Part shown: one piece after another, positions 23,160-34,590 of the stretch
Layout of the letters: the number at the start of each line of letters is the position of its first letter
Position numbering within the stretch: position 1 is the stretch's first letter
NCBI RefSeq assembly: GCF_029784165.1
Contig: NC_073696.1
Location: forward strand, 175,202,912 to 175,266,911
From: Wyeomyia smithii
Taxonomy: Eukaryota; Arthropoda; Insecta; Diptera; Culicidae
Direction of reading: 5' to 3'
DNA length: 64,000 nt
The notes under the pieces: model-generated
The model's input: only the letters and a program-made list of their open reading frames with translations
Told to the model about the DNA's origin: nothing
Database searches by the model: none
Position numbers and translations under genes: made by a program

Positions 23160-23690
23160 CCTATGAACAGTAGAGATTTTTTACCCGTACCCGACTCTTC
23201 GAGAATTTTCAAACAAGGACCCGACCCGAACCCGAAGTCTGGTATGTTCAAAATACCCGTACCCGACCCGAACCCGAAAAATATCTATTCCAACTACCCG
23301 TACCCCACTAGTACTCGAAAGAAAAAACGCCGAAATTGCCGGTACCAGACCCGTCATAAATTTTATTTTATTTTTTATTTTTTCAAAACACCTGGGTACC
23401 TTGCACAGTTTAATGCACTGATTGTCATATGTGGCCTAGAATCGAGTGTGCATGTGAACGAATGTTAATGAACCCAGAGTTCTTTCAGATGTTTCATATT
23501 ATTTTTCCTTTATTACTATAACATTCAAGTGCATTAATCCAAAATTTGGGTTTTCAAACCTGTACCCGACCCGAGCCCGAAGCCTTGGATTTCAAATAAC
23601 CCGTACCCGACCCGAACCCGTAAAATATTTATTGGCGTTACCCGAAACACGACCCGAACCCGTCGGGTACGGCTTTCGGGTAAAAATACA
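23160..23690. repeat. CCCGAC/CCCGAA/CCCGTA repeat clusters
   Basis: Two clusters (about 23180-23345 and 23560-23675) are built from the words ACCCGTACCCGACCCGAACC and shorter variants. The two blocks are direct repeats of one another, including the spacer words GGATTTCAAATAACCCG and GTATGTTCAAAATACCCG. The plus strand is C-rich throughout. The 104-codon ORF over it (DPNPKSGMFK...) is a product of the repeat. Confidence 0.8.
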
Positions 23691-23693
23691 TCC

Positions 23694-24468
23694 CACAGTG
23701 CACAGTGGTCTAAAGTCTAAGAATCGTGATTGTTTTAGGTTTGACCGTGGAAAATTGATTTTTTGTACTCTTCAGCAAAATTGTCACATAGAACAAGGCC
23801 TTCCTTTGGTATTTTCGGTTTTTCGATCAATCCACCAAACAGTTGGGTAGAAAACATATTTTTTGTAATTATCAATGTACCAAATTGCTGTCTTCAGCAA
23901 AGTTGTGGAAAATTCAAAATAAAAATAATTGCTGAATACTGCGATGTCCTATCTATACATTGGACATGACAAAATAGAGTTTTTTTTGTGGAAGACCCCT
24001 TCTTAAAATCAGTTTTTTGTCTATAACTTTTTTCTGTGATTATAAAACAAAAAATTTAACAAAGCCTTGAAGGAAGCTTAGTTGAATAAAATCTTAGAAC
24101 ATTTTGAATTGTTTTGACCATTACAGACTAAATTATAGACCAAAACCTGATTTGAAGGAGGAATGTTACACAAAAAAAACTCTATTTTGTCATGTCCAAC
24201 ATACACATAGTAAATCGCAATATTCAGCAATTGTTTTTATTTTGAAACCACAACTTCGCTGAAGGAAGCAATCTGGTCTATTGAAAATTAGACTTTTTTT
24301 GTTTTTTCTTAACTGTTAGGTGGATTGATCGAAAAACGTAAAACGCCAAAATTAAGGCCTTGTTCTAGGAAACAATTTTGCTGAAGACGTTGAGTACATA
24401 AAATCAATTTTTCACAGTCAAATCTAAAACGATCACGATGTCTCGAATTTGGTCCACTGTGCACTGTG
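23694..24468. mobile_element. Long foldback element, 775 bp, CACAGTGCACAGTGG ends
   Basis: Arms of about 290 bp (23694-23982 and 24170-24468) are inverted copies of each other. The outer ends are CACAGTGCACAGTGG and CCACTGTGCACTGTG; the inner ends are CATGACAAAATAGAGTTTTT and AACTCTATTTTGTCATG. Arm identity is high enough that pairing can be followed along most of the length. The 190-bp centre has no ORF. The outer 15-mer is itself almost palindromic (CACAGTGCACAGTG). Confidence 0.85.
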
Positions 24469-27411
24469 AGATTTACAAATACATCAAATACAATTGTAAA
24501 TGTCTTGAAATATAATACTCGGAATGTGTAGAAACTGTTTTGGAAGTAAGTTTTTCATAAAATGGTGGTGAAAAACGTGCTTTACATTAAGTATTTCGTC
24601 GTTAAGTATTTCGTCGTCATTACTCAAAAATGTACCGTATGATAATTTTGATATTTTGACCAGAGATTCAGGACGTCATAACGAATCGAATAGTGTACTC
24701 AGTTAATTTGGTGCATTTTTTTATAATAACGGTCTGTGGGAGCACCGTGCCTCATTTTAAGAATTTTCACTGCGGTATTGATTTCAATTGTTCCTTTGTG
24801 CCCAGTCGAGCATCGTTATTGGTCCAATATCGATAACGCAAATTAGCATATCTTTGAATCAGGGTAGTTTTCGCATCAAGAAACCACAAATTTTCTTTTG
24901 ATGCTCATGACTATGACTCAGTAATATCGAAGGTGTTTTGTTTCGTTTCTCATTCTCGAGTCTGCGTCGCACCGCCTTACATTGCAAAAATCTACGCTTA
25001 ACAAAAGATTGCGTGAAGAAAATTCAACTTCATTCTTGTTCTTAACACGATTGTAAGTGGAGCCCTTATAACTTTATCGTATATATCGTCAGTTGAATTC
25101 AATACTGGCACAGCACAAAATTTTGCAGTTTTGAGTTTTTACTATGTATTATGTTTTAGCTCACAAAGACCCGTTGCAAATTTCACAAAAACTCCAGAGT
25201 TATAAGTAGATGTGCCTGTATTGCACAAATCTAAAATATCCCTAAATGACGAAAAAATAAGATTACAACCCATCAATCTTGGTTATTATATCGCCAGTTG
25301 AATTGAATATTGGCATAACTCAAAATTCATAGTTTCGAGAAAAACGTGTTTGAAAATAAGCGTCAAAAATTTATTTCGGTTTCGTAATCTTGGAGAGTTT
25401 TTTGCATTGCTTAAGCTATGAAGCCCGATTACAATGAATTTCAATAACTATCTATTTAGCACAAAGATTGTTAGAATCGGTCGCGTCATCTCTAAGAAAA
25501 GTACATACATGTACAAAAAATGCTCAGTTCGTCGAACTGACACCAGTGATACAGTCACTCCATATTATTCGTCACTTTTTCGAAAAAAGTCTATTCTCAC
25601 GAAACTGAAAAATTTTCATTAGCCGTGGTATTGTTGTAAACTCAATAATATTATACGGTGCACAATTGTGGGTCAGTCTATATTTCGATGTTTTTTGTCA
25701 CTTTGCACAATAATTCATCAAGACTAAATAAAACAGCTATTTTTCAAGCTGCTACAACAATACTACCACTTTTGTGAATTTTGGCGATTTTATAGACTAA
25801 ATGATCTTGAATGTCGAAGTTTTGTCTAAATGATCTTGACTGCCAAAACTGTGGCTGTAGTGGAACAATTTTATCGGAAGTACACATCAGAACACAGAAA
25901 CAGACAGTGAAACATTCGTAGTTGGTTATACTAGTGGACAAAAGCGAAAAAGGCGGCCCTGAAGCTCAAAGTAGTTGCCTAACAACTTAGAAACATTAAA
26001 GCTTTTCAATCATTTCTGTGAAACTTGGTTCCTCTAGCCAGTATAGAAATGCGTAATGCGTCGCATAGTAATTGTTCACCGGGTTTGTCGCTTCAACGTT
26101 ATTTTTACGTGAAAACTCATTCAAGTTTTTAAGGAAATGTTGATGGTCAGGGCACCAAAATTTATGGTTAAAAAGCAGTAATCTTTCATTTTTTCCAGTT
26201 TCAGATTTGTACACCTGTGTTGACCAGTGTTATGTTTCCTATTTATTACTCATGTTTGAACATTCAGGCAACACGTTGACTGACCAATCCACATTTAGAT
26301 CTTCGGTTTTGCTACTGGTTGCTACACTTTTCTAGGAGAAAAGCAAAAAACCGATGAGTAAATTTTAAATTTGTTCACATTTGGCATTTGGGAACTTTTC
26401 ACATGTGAAACATTAGTGTTTAGGTTCCAAACTTCATCACACATGAAATCTCACCACATCGAGTAGGTGCCTTTTTCAATGGAGGCGCGTGGCTACTGTA
26501 ATGCTCGATGGAGACGCATTTGATTCGTCAAAGTTTGATATTGTGTGTAAAATGCTGAGCTGAGGAATTTATACAAATGTAAAACTCTGGGGTCTTCTGA
26601 GTTTTGAACCCTCAAAATTGGCAAAATACGATTTTTATCTTATTTTCAGCATGGTTATGCTATTCGAAGTATAGCTTCATATTACCTTTAATTTGACGAC
26701 AAAAAATGGATCGAACGGTTCAAAAGTAACAATTTTTTAAAAACGAGAAGAATTAACCAATTTTAACGGTTTGTTTTCAGGTGCGCAGATCTGGGCATTA
26801 TGCAAATTTAACTATGAATTGATATATCTTCGAAAATGTAATATTTGTGTCAAAAGATGTGAACCCTCAGAAATATTTAGAAATTCACTTCAGCGAGCGT
26901 TTTGTACTGTGTTATTCCTGAGATTGATTTTTATATCATTATTGAATAAAAAAAATATGCGTATGATGACAACATTTGAGCAAAAAGCCTTACTTCCTAT
27001 ACAGTATCCAGTGTTTAGGTAAATCAAAGTGGTACTCTTCCTTATCATTTATTTCAATATTTCCCAAATAATTCACTGGTATTTGCCAAAGAAACCCTCA
27101 ATGACCAAGAGTGGAATTTCTATTGTTTCCTATGTGATATAAATCCGACAACTCTCTAAGATTGAAAGACAAAATTGATCCATGCATTTTATTAGGAAGG
27201 TGATATTATTTAATTTGCACAAGGTAAACAGCTACTTATATTTCAGGTAAATCTATTCATTGTGGCTCACGAGATGTAATTTATCAATTCTGCTCTCATC
27301 TTATTATTATTCAAAAGATTTCAATTCGGTTTTGTTGCACAAGTTCAAAAATTAGCTCTTAAATTAAACTTTTTGTATTTTTTGTAGTTAGAGAGTTTTT
27401 ACGTAAATATT
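24469..27411. other. No gene; several short repeat relics
   Basis: TTAAGTATTTCGTCG is duplicated in tandem near 24588-24617. The 85-bp repeat of 22768 recurs at 24936-25018. An imperfect direct repeat of about 50 bp (ATATCGTCAGTTGAATTCAA) occurs near 25082 and 25290. Bases 25985-26240 resemble 3842-4120. Bases 27236-27375 resemble 63430-63540, a part of the TA-type element at 62894-63952. Confidence 0.45.
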
Positions 27412-28346
27412 TTAACCCGTAAAGACCCGGGACGGAACTTGTTTTTTGAAAATGCTCGTTCTCAGCACTGGAACGGCCGCTTTGGGAAAACTTGGAATTT
27501 TATTCAAGGGGAATAGTTGCTCTAAGTTTTGGTAAAGGTGCCACCCCCCTGGACCCCTTCCCGTTTTCGTGTGACGCAAAAATGTCTGTGTTTTTTTCTA
27601 ATTTTTTAAACAGATTGAGCAAACACTGGGAATTTTCATACGTATCAATTGCTCCATGTATCAAATCATGTCAGGTAGATGAAATATGGTATGTAAGAGT
27701 GAATTTTGGAGTTTCTAAATTATTTCAGTACAAAATCACAAAATTACGTATCTTCATAAAAATTCAAACAACAAAACCGTTTTTCAAATTTTGAGCTCTA
27801 CATTTTTGCGGCAAGGTCTCCGCGATGAAATATTTATTTTAGGATGCAAACATTTTGAGAAAAACCAGTTTAAATTCACCAAAGTATGTGTTTTCATGGA
27901 AACCTGATTTTCCCAGTCTCCCACGGTAGGATTCAACATAGTTCTTCAATTTTCAAGCTATATATTTTTAGAGTAACGTCTTCCGAATCCATAGATGGTG
28001 AAAGATTTTTTGTAGCATGCACAGCTTTGGAGAAAATCAAGTTTTCATAAAAACTCGTACTTTAGTGAATTCAAACTCGTTTTTCAAAAAAAAAAAAAAA
28101 CGTATTGATACGTATGAAAATTCCCAGTGTTTGCTCAATCTGTTTGAAAAATTAGAAAAAAAAAACACAGAGACATTTTTGCGTCTCACGAAAACGGGGA
28201 GGGGTCCAGAGGGGTGAAACCTTTACCAAAACTTAGAGCAACTATTCCCCTTGAATAAAATTCCAAGTTTGCCCAAATCGGCCGTTCCAGTGCTGAGAAC
28301 GAGCATTTTCAAAAAACAAGTTCCGTCCCGGGTCTTTACGGGTTAA
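27412..28346. mobile_element. piggyBac-type MITE with TTAA target sites
   Basis: TTAA (27412-27415) and TTAA (28343-28346) flank the exact inverted repeat CCCGTAAAGACCCGGGACGG and CCGTCCCGGGTCTTTACGGG. The inverted homology then continues inward for about 230 bp on each side, to GATACGTATGAAAATTCCCA near 28110. TTAA duplication with ends beginning CCC is the signature of the piggyBac superfamily. No transposase is present. Confidence 0.9.
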
Positions 28347-31300
28347 TGTAATTGAGAGCATGAGATCTAGCAAAGCTTTTGCAGGCTTCGTCAGGTCCCT
28401 AAGTGAATTAATAACCTATCCATAGTTTTCCCGTTATCAACAGCAATTCGCGAAAAAAGTATAATAAGGCCATATGAAGTACTCCGAAAAACAAAACTGA
28501 CCTCATCCTACAAATCGATAAAGCGACGTCGGTATAATAACTATAATCTAACGCTTATGGAACCAGCCTCTAATCCACAGCATCTTTTAAGGTCCCAATG
28601 TTACGAAACAGAAAACACATTTGCTCATTGGGTTAATTGAGAAATTTTCAACGCCATACGTGATTCAACAAAGGAATCAACATCGATTAACGGCAATAAC
28701 TAATAATCATGCTACTGTTATCGGCTAACGTAGCATCTTTCTTCACACCTTGGTGCCGGTCAAACGTGTGTATACATACAAAGAGCCAACCTCAGTTCGA
28801 AGGAAGGCACGGCCAGATCAGGTTTCCCTGGGCAGCAACAAAAAACGATATAACAAAATTTTGATGCTTCTCGGTTGGCACTAATGAGTCCGGAGAAGAT
28901 GAGGGCTCTTCTATGTTGGAACTGACCTGACTCGGTCAAAGCGGAACGCTGCATGGAAGATAGATCGCATCATTACGCCACTCAAGCCCGCCGGGTAATG
29001 CGCCGTTGCGGGATCATGAGTGTTGATATTAAAGTGTTTGGTTAAGTTTTCGGACAAATTTCGCAACACTATATTTCGGTAGATCATTCGTGCAAATCAA
29101 GCGGTGGAAGCGTAGATGGCAATCTAATCTTTTGTGCGGTAGTGGTAAGCTTATTAAGCTCCATCATGTTTCATCGTGTTTCGATTGACCATCAGATGCA
29201 CATTGTGCGATTAATGTAATTTTTATAATATTCATTGTTAATTTTTTCAAAAGAACATATTGGCAAACATTTTTCTATAGAATTAAAGCTTTTTGAGTCT
29301 ATGAAATATTTTCAACGTGGAACAATGTGTTGATCGAAATTTTTTTTCTTAAGAGTGCTCGTTTGAAATGTTCTCCAACATTCATCTTTTTATTATTGAA
29401 ACTTAAGCGTCGATATTGTTTCGATCTTTAAAAAAATTGATTGTAGTTTTATGACCTGAATGCTGGATGCTGATACACTATCAATATATTAACAATTCAA
29501 TTGCGCTGCCTTAGATAACATTTTTCCCATGAGTATGTGCGGTCGGTGTATTAAGTCATAAAATTCCTTTTTATGTGAAAATTGTGCCCTGGGGAAGAAA
29601 TATGCCGCCCTCTTTTTACTGCCCTACTACACAAATGATAATAATTGCTGTTTTCTTAATACGAACAAATTGTATTATCAAAATTAAATTAGTACCCTTG
29701 AATGTTCCCCGTTATAGTTACTATTAGCCTAGAAATCGCCAATACAATTTTTACGTTGGCTCGCCTGGCGTTTAGCACCGAATCCACATTTCCTTCAGGA
29801 CGCCCAAACCAGCAGCTAATCAGGTCTCACAAGAAACTGCCAAATCGATAAAACTCCCACTAAACTTCCTTCATATTACAACATTAGCTTTATACTGCAC
29901 CTCATAATTAAGGCAAGTGTGGAAGCCAAAGTAAAGCGGTCATTCGAGCGTTCTTCAAACGAGTTGATCAAGTTCACACCTTCTCCTGGTTGGTTGAATG
30001 AGGTTTAAGAGGTGAGGAAGGATAGCAGCTTGCTGTGTTTTTGAAGCCGCTCTCAGGGAAGTTCTCACATTTCTTGCCTAGTAATTAGCATTGAAGTTGC
30101 TAGTAAGTGCTGTCACTGGCAAACAAGCAATACTCTTATGTTAAAGGGGGGGTACCTCGTCTGTTCACAATCTCCAAGATGCGGTATCCAACTTGCAAGG
30201 TGACGAAAGATCACCGATTATCGATCCTTATACGTGTACGATCGAGCTTCCCAATCTTTTACCGTTCTACCGTAATAACCGCATAATATGGTTTACCTCT
30301 TTTGCGCCCATCAACCATCATCATGTTAGTAGCTGGGTTCGTAAAGTTCGCCCAGGTGTTTTGCGCTGGTGGTGTGAGTATGTCGATCGCTCAGCGGGAT
30401 CATCAGAGGGAACTCGCCGCCTTCGTGGAACTTGGTCAGCGAAAACCGCCGATGTTGGACCGAAAGCCCGCATGAAAGCGGACAAGGTGCGAAATCATCT
30501 TTTTTTCTTCATCATAGTTTTTCTTCTCTTTTTGTACTCTGTGTACGCTTTTCCACCGTTTTTTGTTTGCAGATTTACACCTTTTGATACAGTTATTTCA
30601 AGTGATGGTGCAGATTTGCCCCTATTTCTTCTTGTCCCCTACTGGTTTTTGACGTTATCCATGTTGTATAGTGGGATGATATTACTTTTTCCACAGTATT
30701 GTTCATCACATATTTATTTTGAAGTATATTGAATCGAGGGAAATGTGAGCTTGCCGAAGTATTTCCACAATGTGGACATGTTCTCGCCGTAAGTCTCTAC
30801 TGTGATTGGCAACACGGTTTTTTGTTTGCTGTACAAACATGTGTTCTTTTTAAAATGACAGAAAATATTAACCAATTTGACCTTTGAGGGCAGGACGGCT
30901 CATTTAACAGTTGGTTTCAATAGATGAGTTGAACAGACGGGATCGGTTTTTCAAAGTTTTAATTGACTTCAAAACTTCGTTTGATTCAGAGTTACCAAAT
31001 ACCGGTACGTTACCCAAAAAATCGGTTTGCAGAATAGCTTTGCTGTATGATTCTCGTGAAGATCATGAATGAGGCTTTACGTTGTTCGAAGTATGTTGGT
31101 CAACAGGGTAAAGAAAATCTTGTGATTCAAGCATTGCATTGCGTGATGATGTTTTGCTGGATGGAGTTGATAATAGCAATTACAATTGAACTTTCGCTAA
31201 CATTAACGCCATGTAATGTCTTTTCTCCATAGTCCTCACATACCAAATGAATTGAAGGCCTGAAAGATATATTGAATGTTTCATAATTAAAAGATTTCGC

Positions 31301-31596
31301 GCCCATTCGACCAAATATTGGCAGAAAACTCACAGAGTTCAATAAAAATTTGTGTGTATGAAGGCCTTACTACCCTAAGTAACTTTCCATTTCTCTGTAC
31401 TAATAATCGAAAAGGCTGAAGTTTTTTTTTTATAAATCGATAATCTGAACAATTACAAGAGATAGAGAAAAGTGGTCAAAAGATAACTTTTGGAAAAGGG
31501 TTCGAACTTTTAGAGAAAATTATTGACGAAATTCAATTACTTAAACTAAAGAAAAATTCATTTAAAAAAGGTGATTTAAAAAAAACCAATCTCACG
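28347..31596. other. No confirmed gene or element
   Basis: Mostly anonymous. Bases 30190-30490 are GC-richer and hold two overlapping frames: a 179-codon ORF from 30193, and a 31-codon ORF at 30380-30475 (MSIAQRDHQRELAAFVELGQ and onward). Neither has a domain I know. A T/C-rich, splice-acceptor-like tract follows at 30500-30560. Confidence 0.35.
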
Positions 31597-31700
31597 TTTT
31601 TTGCGCTACGATCCTACTGACACTAACAGTCTATCCCGAGCCTAGTCTCGAACCTACGACGACTGGCTTGTGAGGCCAGCATCGTACCTCAAGACCTGAG
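31597..31700 (-). mobile_element. tRNA-derived SINE, family 2, copy 2 (truncated)
   Basis: Read on the minus strand it carries GAGGTACGATGCTGGCCTCA, the B box GGTTCGAGACTAGG, and TAGGATCGTAGCGC, then stops. It matches the first part of the copy at 12133-12345 and lacks that copy's 3' tail. Confidence 0.7.
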
Positions 31701-32909
31701 ACTCAAGACCAGCTTAGAGATTACAATACAATAGTAAACATTATAAAATCACAACTTTTGGCCGTTAGGTATACACGTAACTAATTCTCCAATCGATCAC
31801 TACAAAAATGAAAAAAAAACGCCATTAAAAACTGGCTCAGTATAAGCATTTGAAATTGGACGATTTTCGTGACACTCTCTTTGTTTTCGGTATTCGAATA
31901 CATTGGTTTTGAAACATGCATCCCTATTCTAAAATGTTGCTGCAAAAAATGTTGTCAAAAATGGAAATGTTAACATAAGTTTTACATACACTAGTCGACT
32001 ATGACCAATCGTTATTAATTTTATATTATTTCTCTTCTCTTCCAGAATCCATTTTTTGAAATGCAGTGAATCAATCAATCCAAACGAAAACTGCTGAATG
32101 GAGCCGAACTCTGGAGGTTACAGGGTGAGTTGCATGATTTAATGAACGCGCAACTAACAGTCTCGTTCAGCCCTCTGTGGCGTCCTTTATCGGATATTAT
32201 AAGAATCGTTTGTGGTAACTCATTAATTCATTGACGAAAAAAGAAATACTTTTCACTTGTGTTTAGTAGTGCATTCGCGGGCATTAGGTTTGATTTTTAA
32301 AATTGCTTTTTCTACCATTTTCAAGTGGTGCGTACGTTTCAAAACACCCAACTTAGGATACGAGAGTTGGAAGAGTGCAAAACATATATTTACAATACGG
32401 CTAATCCATAAAAAAGAGATTGAATAAGCTCAAAATGCTCGAAGTTTAAAAAAGTACGCGGACTGAGGAGCGGTGTTTTTTTGTGTTTTTTTTTTGCTTT
32501 CTCTGTCTTTTTTAAAAGGAAGTACACGAGACTTCACTTCCTGCATTTGTATTGATGCAACGATCAGGTTTATTTCTTTCTCCCTTGTTCACACATAATC
32601 AGAATCTCAACCGTCAACCTCAAATGTCTAATTAGAAACACTTTCGATTCGTTCCCCATGAACCAATGAGTGTGTGTTTTAGATAGCTTGCAAAAAAAGC
32701 GAATGTTTGTGTTTTTCTCAAGCGCAGTTTACAGATTGTGATGTGACTTCAAGACGCATTTGAAGTTTTTGAAATCATCAACGTTTGCATATTGTATGAT
32801 GGGGAAAAATGATGCTAGGCAGCTCTTGTCATATTTTTTCTCCGTATGCATACAACGAGCGAACTAATACAGGCACACCGGATGAATTGGAGATAGCGAA
32901 AACTATAAA
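31701..32909. other. No gene or element recognised
   Basis: Anonymous sequence with A- and T-runs. Confidence 0.4.
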
Positions 32910-33055
32910 GGCCTGAAACATGTTGAACGCCTACGCTAGCGATCGGGCGAGATTCTTGCCGTAGATTAATGAGCAGCTCTACTTACGGCTGTTGATTAAC
33001 CTACGGCAAGAATCTAGCCCGATCGCTAGCGTTGGTGTTCAACATGTTTCAGGCC
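32910..33055. mobile_element. 146-bp near-perfect palindrome (MITE)
   Basis: GGCCTGAAACATGTTGAACG at the left edge is matched exactly in complement at the right edge apart from one or two changes. Pairing continues for about 60 bases through CGCTAGCGATCGGGC and ATTCTTGCCGTAG. The loop is about 20 bases. The transcript would form one long hairpin. Confidence 0.85.
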
Positions 33056-33434
33056 TAACAAGTGCAATACATGCGATGGTGTGATTTTTCATGACTGGAG
33101 ATGGAAGGGGAGCATTTTTCGACAGAGAAAATTTTACATGTGGTATAAACGACCACTATTAGATAGTCGTATTCCCGTAACATGTAACATGCAAAATTCA
33201 TGGCACCATGTGTTGTTACTTGATTGGGGCAGAACTTTATTGCATATTCAGTAACAGATTTGTTACCCAAAGAGCAATTTTGCGCTGTTGTTTTTAAAGT
33301 TATAAGGAAAAGTTTTGCGTGTATGAGAATCAATATTGCGAAAACTCTACGAAGTACCAGCGACACTTTCATTTTATATATTATGAATCTACTGCTATTT
33401 GTGTTACCCTGCGGTGTAACGTACCTTTGTTATA
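33056..33434. other. No gene or element recognised
   Basis: Overlapping ORFs of 105 and 76 codons on opposite strands show no known domain. Confidence 0.35.
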
Positions 33435-33680
33435 TCAGCAGTGCACTGCCGTGATACAACATTATGACGTACATCCATTTTATACTTGTCACTTTTGTAT
33501 TGAAATGGTGCATACGTCATTTTGTTTTCTTGATTTTATGCAACGTGCGAATAAGTAACAACTAAAAGAAAGATACCAAAATATGGGTCTTCAAATAACG
33601 AACAAATTGGCATAAGAACCCCATTTTTGAAAAAATGGTGCTTACGTCAGTCTGCGAGATTACGGCAGTACACTCCTATG
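33435..33680. mobile_element. MITE with CAGTGCACTGCCGT-like ends
   Basis: The left end AGTGCACTGCCGTGAT and the right end ATTACGGCAGTACACT are inverted copies. Further in, TGACGTACATCCATTTT mirrors AAAAATGGTGCTTACGTCA. No ORF. The target duplication is uncertain, possibly TA. Confidence 0.7.
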
Positions 33681-33753
33681 TTTAGTTACTGTAATGAATT
33701 GGAGCGTAGCTATATTCTAAATAGGTAATTATTATTAATTTGCGATATAAAAT

Positions 33754-33790
33754 ACTAGCTAATACCCGGCTCGCGTCGTTGCGCCTGCTA
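33754..33790 (-). mobile_element. Possible Helitron-like 3' terminus
   Basis: Read on the minus strand the sequence CGAGCCGGGTATTAGCTAG|T resembles the 3' terminus of the Helitron-like element at 46414-47985 (TTGCCGGGTCAGCTAG|T). The other end was not found. Tentative. Confidence 0.3.
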
Positions 33791-34296
33791 GCTTACAATG
33801 TCGGCCACGAATTTCGAAAATGTGTCAAAACTCTAAAATAATAATAGCCATGTTGAATATATTCTACTTAAATTAGGGTTTTCCAAATGAAAGTACCAAT
33901 TAACAGCCAAACACTAATAGATACGTTGCTGCATATATTAAAAATGACATAGATATCCCAGTTGGACCTCGCAGCTTGTAATCACAAAGCAACATAATTA
34001 AGCTCGCCACCTGTTGGCCGTGGGGTGAACTGAAGCATGTCGTATACTCCGTAAAACCCAGAACGCAGTGTAGAGAAAAGGTGGTAAAACTAACACCCCT
34101 TGTTATTAATCTAAGGTTGAAGAAAATATCAATAGGCAGAAAAAAAAGACATGATAGTTTGAGCGAACCCTTCATATTTATTTTAACAACACGTGCAAAT
34201 AGGACCCAAGAGCCGAATGTAAACCAAACAATTTTAATGATCTTGCATCAAAAATAATTCGATGTTCATCTATTATTTATTTCGAGAAACCCTATA

Positions 34297-34590
34297 CAAA
34301 ATGTTCACCTGCCCGAAAAAATACCCTGTGCAAAATTTCAGCTCAACCGGACCTAAAATGGGGTGGCGCGAAGCGATTGAATTTTGGCCCTTAAAAATTT
34401 TGGGTGCATGAAATTTCGTTTTGCGAAATATTTTTGTTGGTGCCAGTTGGCTTAAAAATGCATGAACCGTCAATATCAGGTATCATCTAAAGAAAAAATT
34501 CACGATTTTGGTGATTTGTCGAATTTCACAAGGTCAAACTTCAATCGTTTTGCGCCATCCCGTTTTGAGTCGGGTAGGTGAACATTTTGT
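34297..34590. mobile_element. MITE with ACAAAATGTTCACC ends
   Basis: Left CAAAATGTTCACCTGCCCGA and right TCGGGTAGGTGAACATTTTG are inverted repeats. A second inner pair, GGGGTGGCGCGAAGCGATTG and CAATCGTTTTGCGCCATCCC, keeps the symmetry. About 294 bp, no ORF. Confidence 0.75.

Noticed and set aside
23154..23468. 104-codon ORF rich in Asp-Pro-Asn-Pro
   Set aside because: A translation of the CCCGAC/CCCGAA repeats.
30193..30732. 179-codon ORF with a hydrophobic C-terminal half
   Set aside because: The hydrophobic half is a T-rich tract in translation, and there is no signal peptide logic or known domain.
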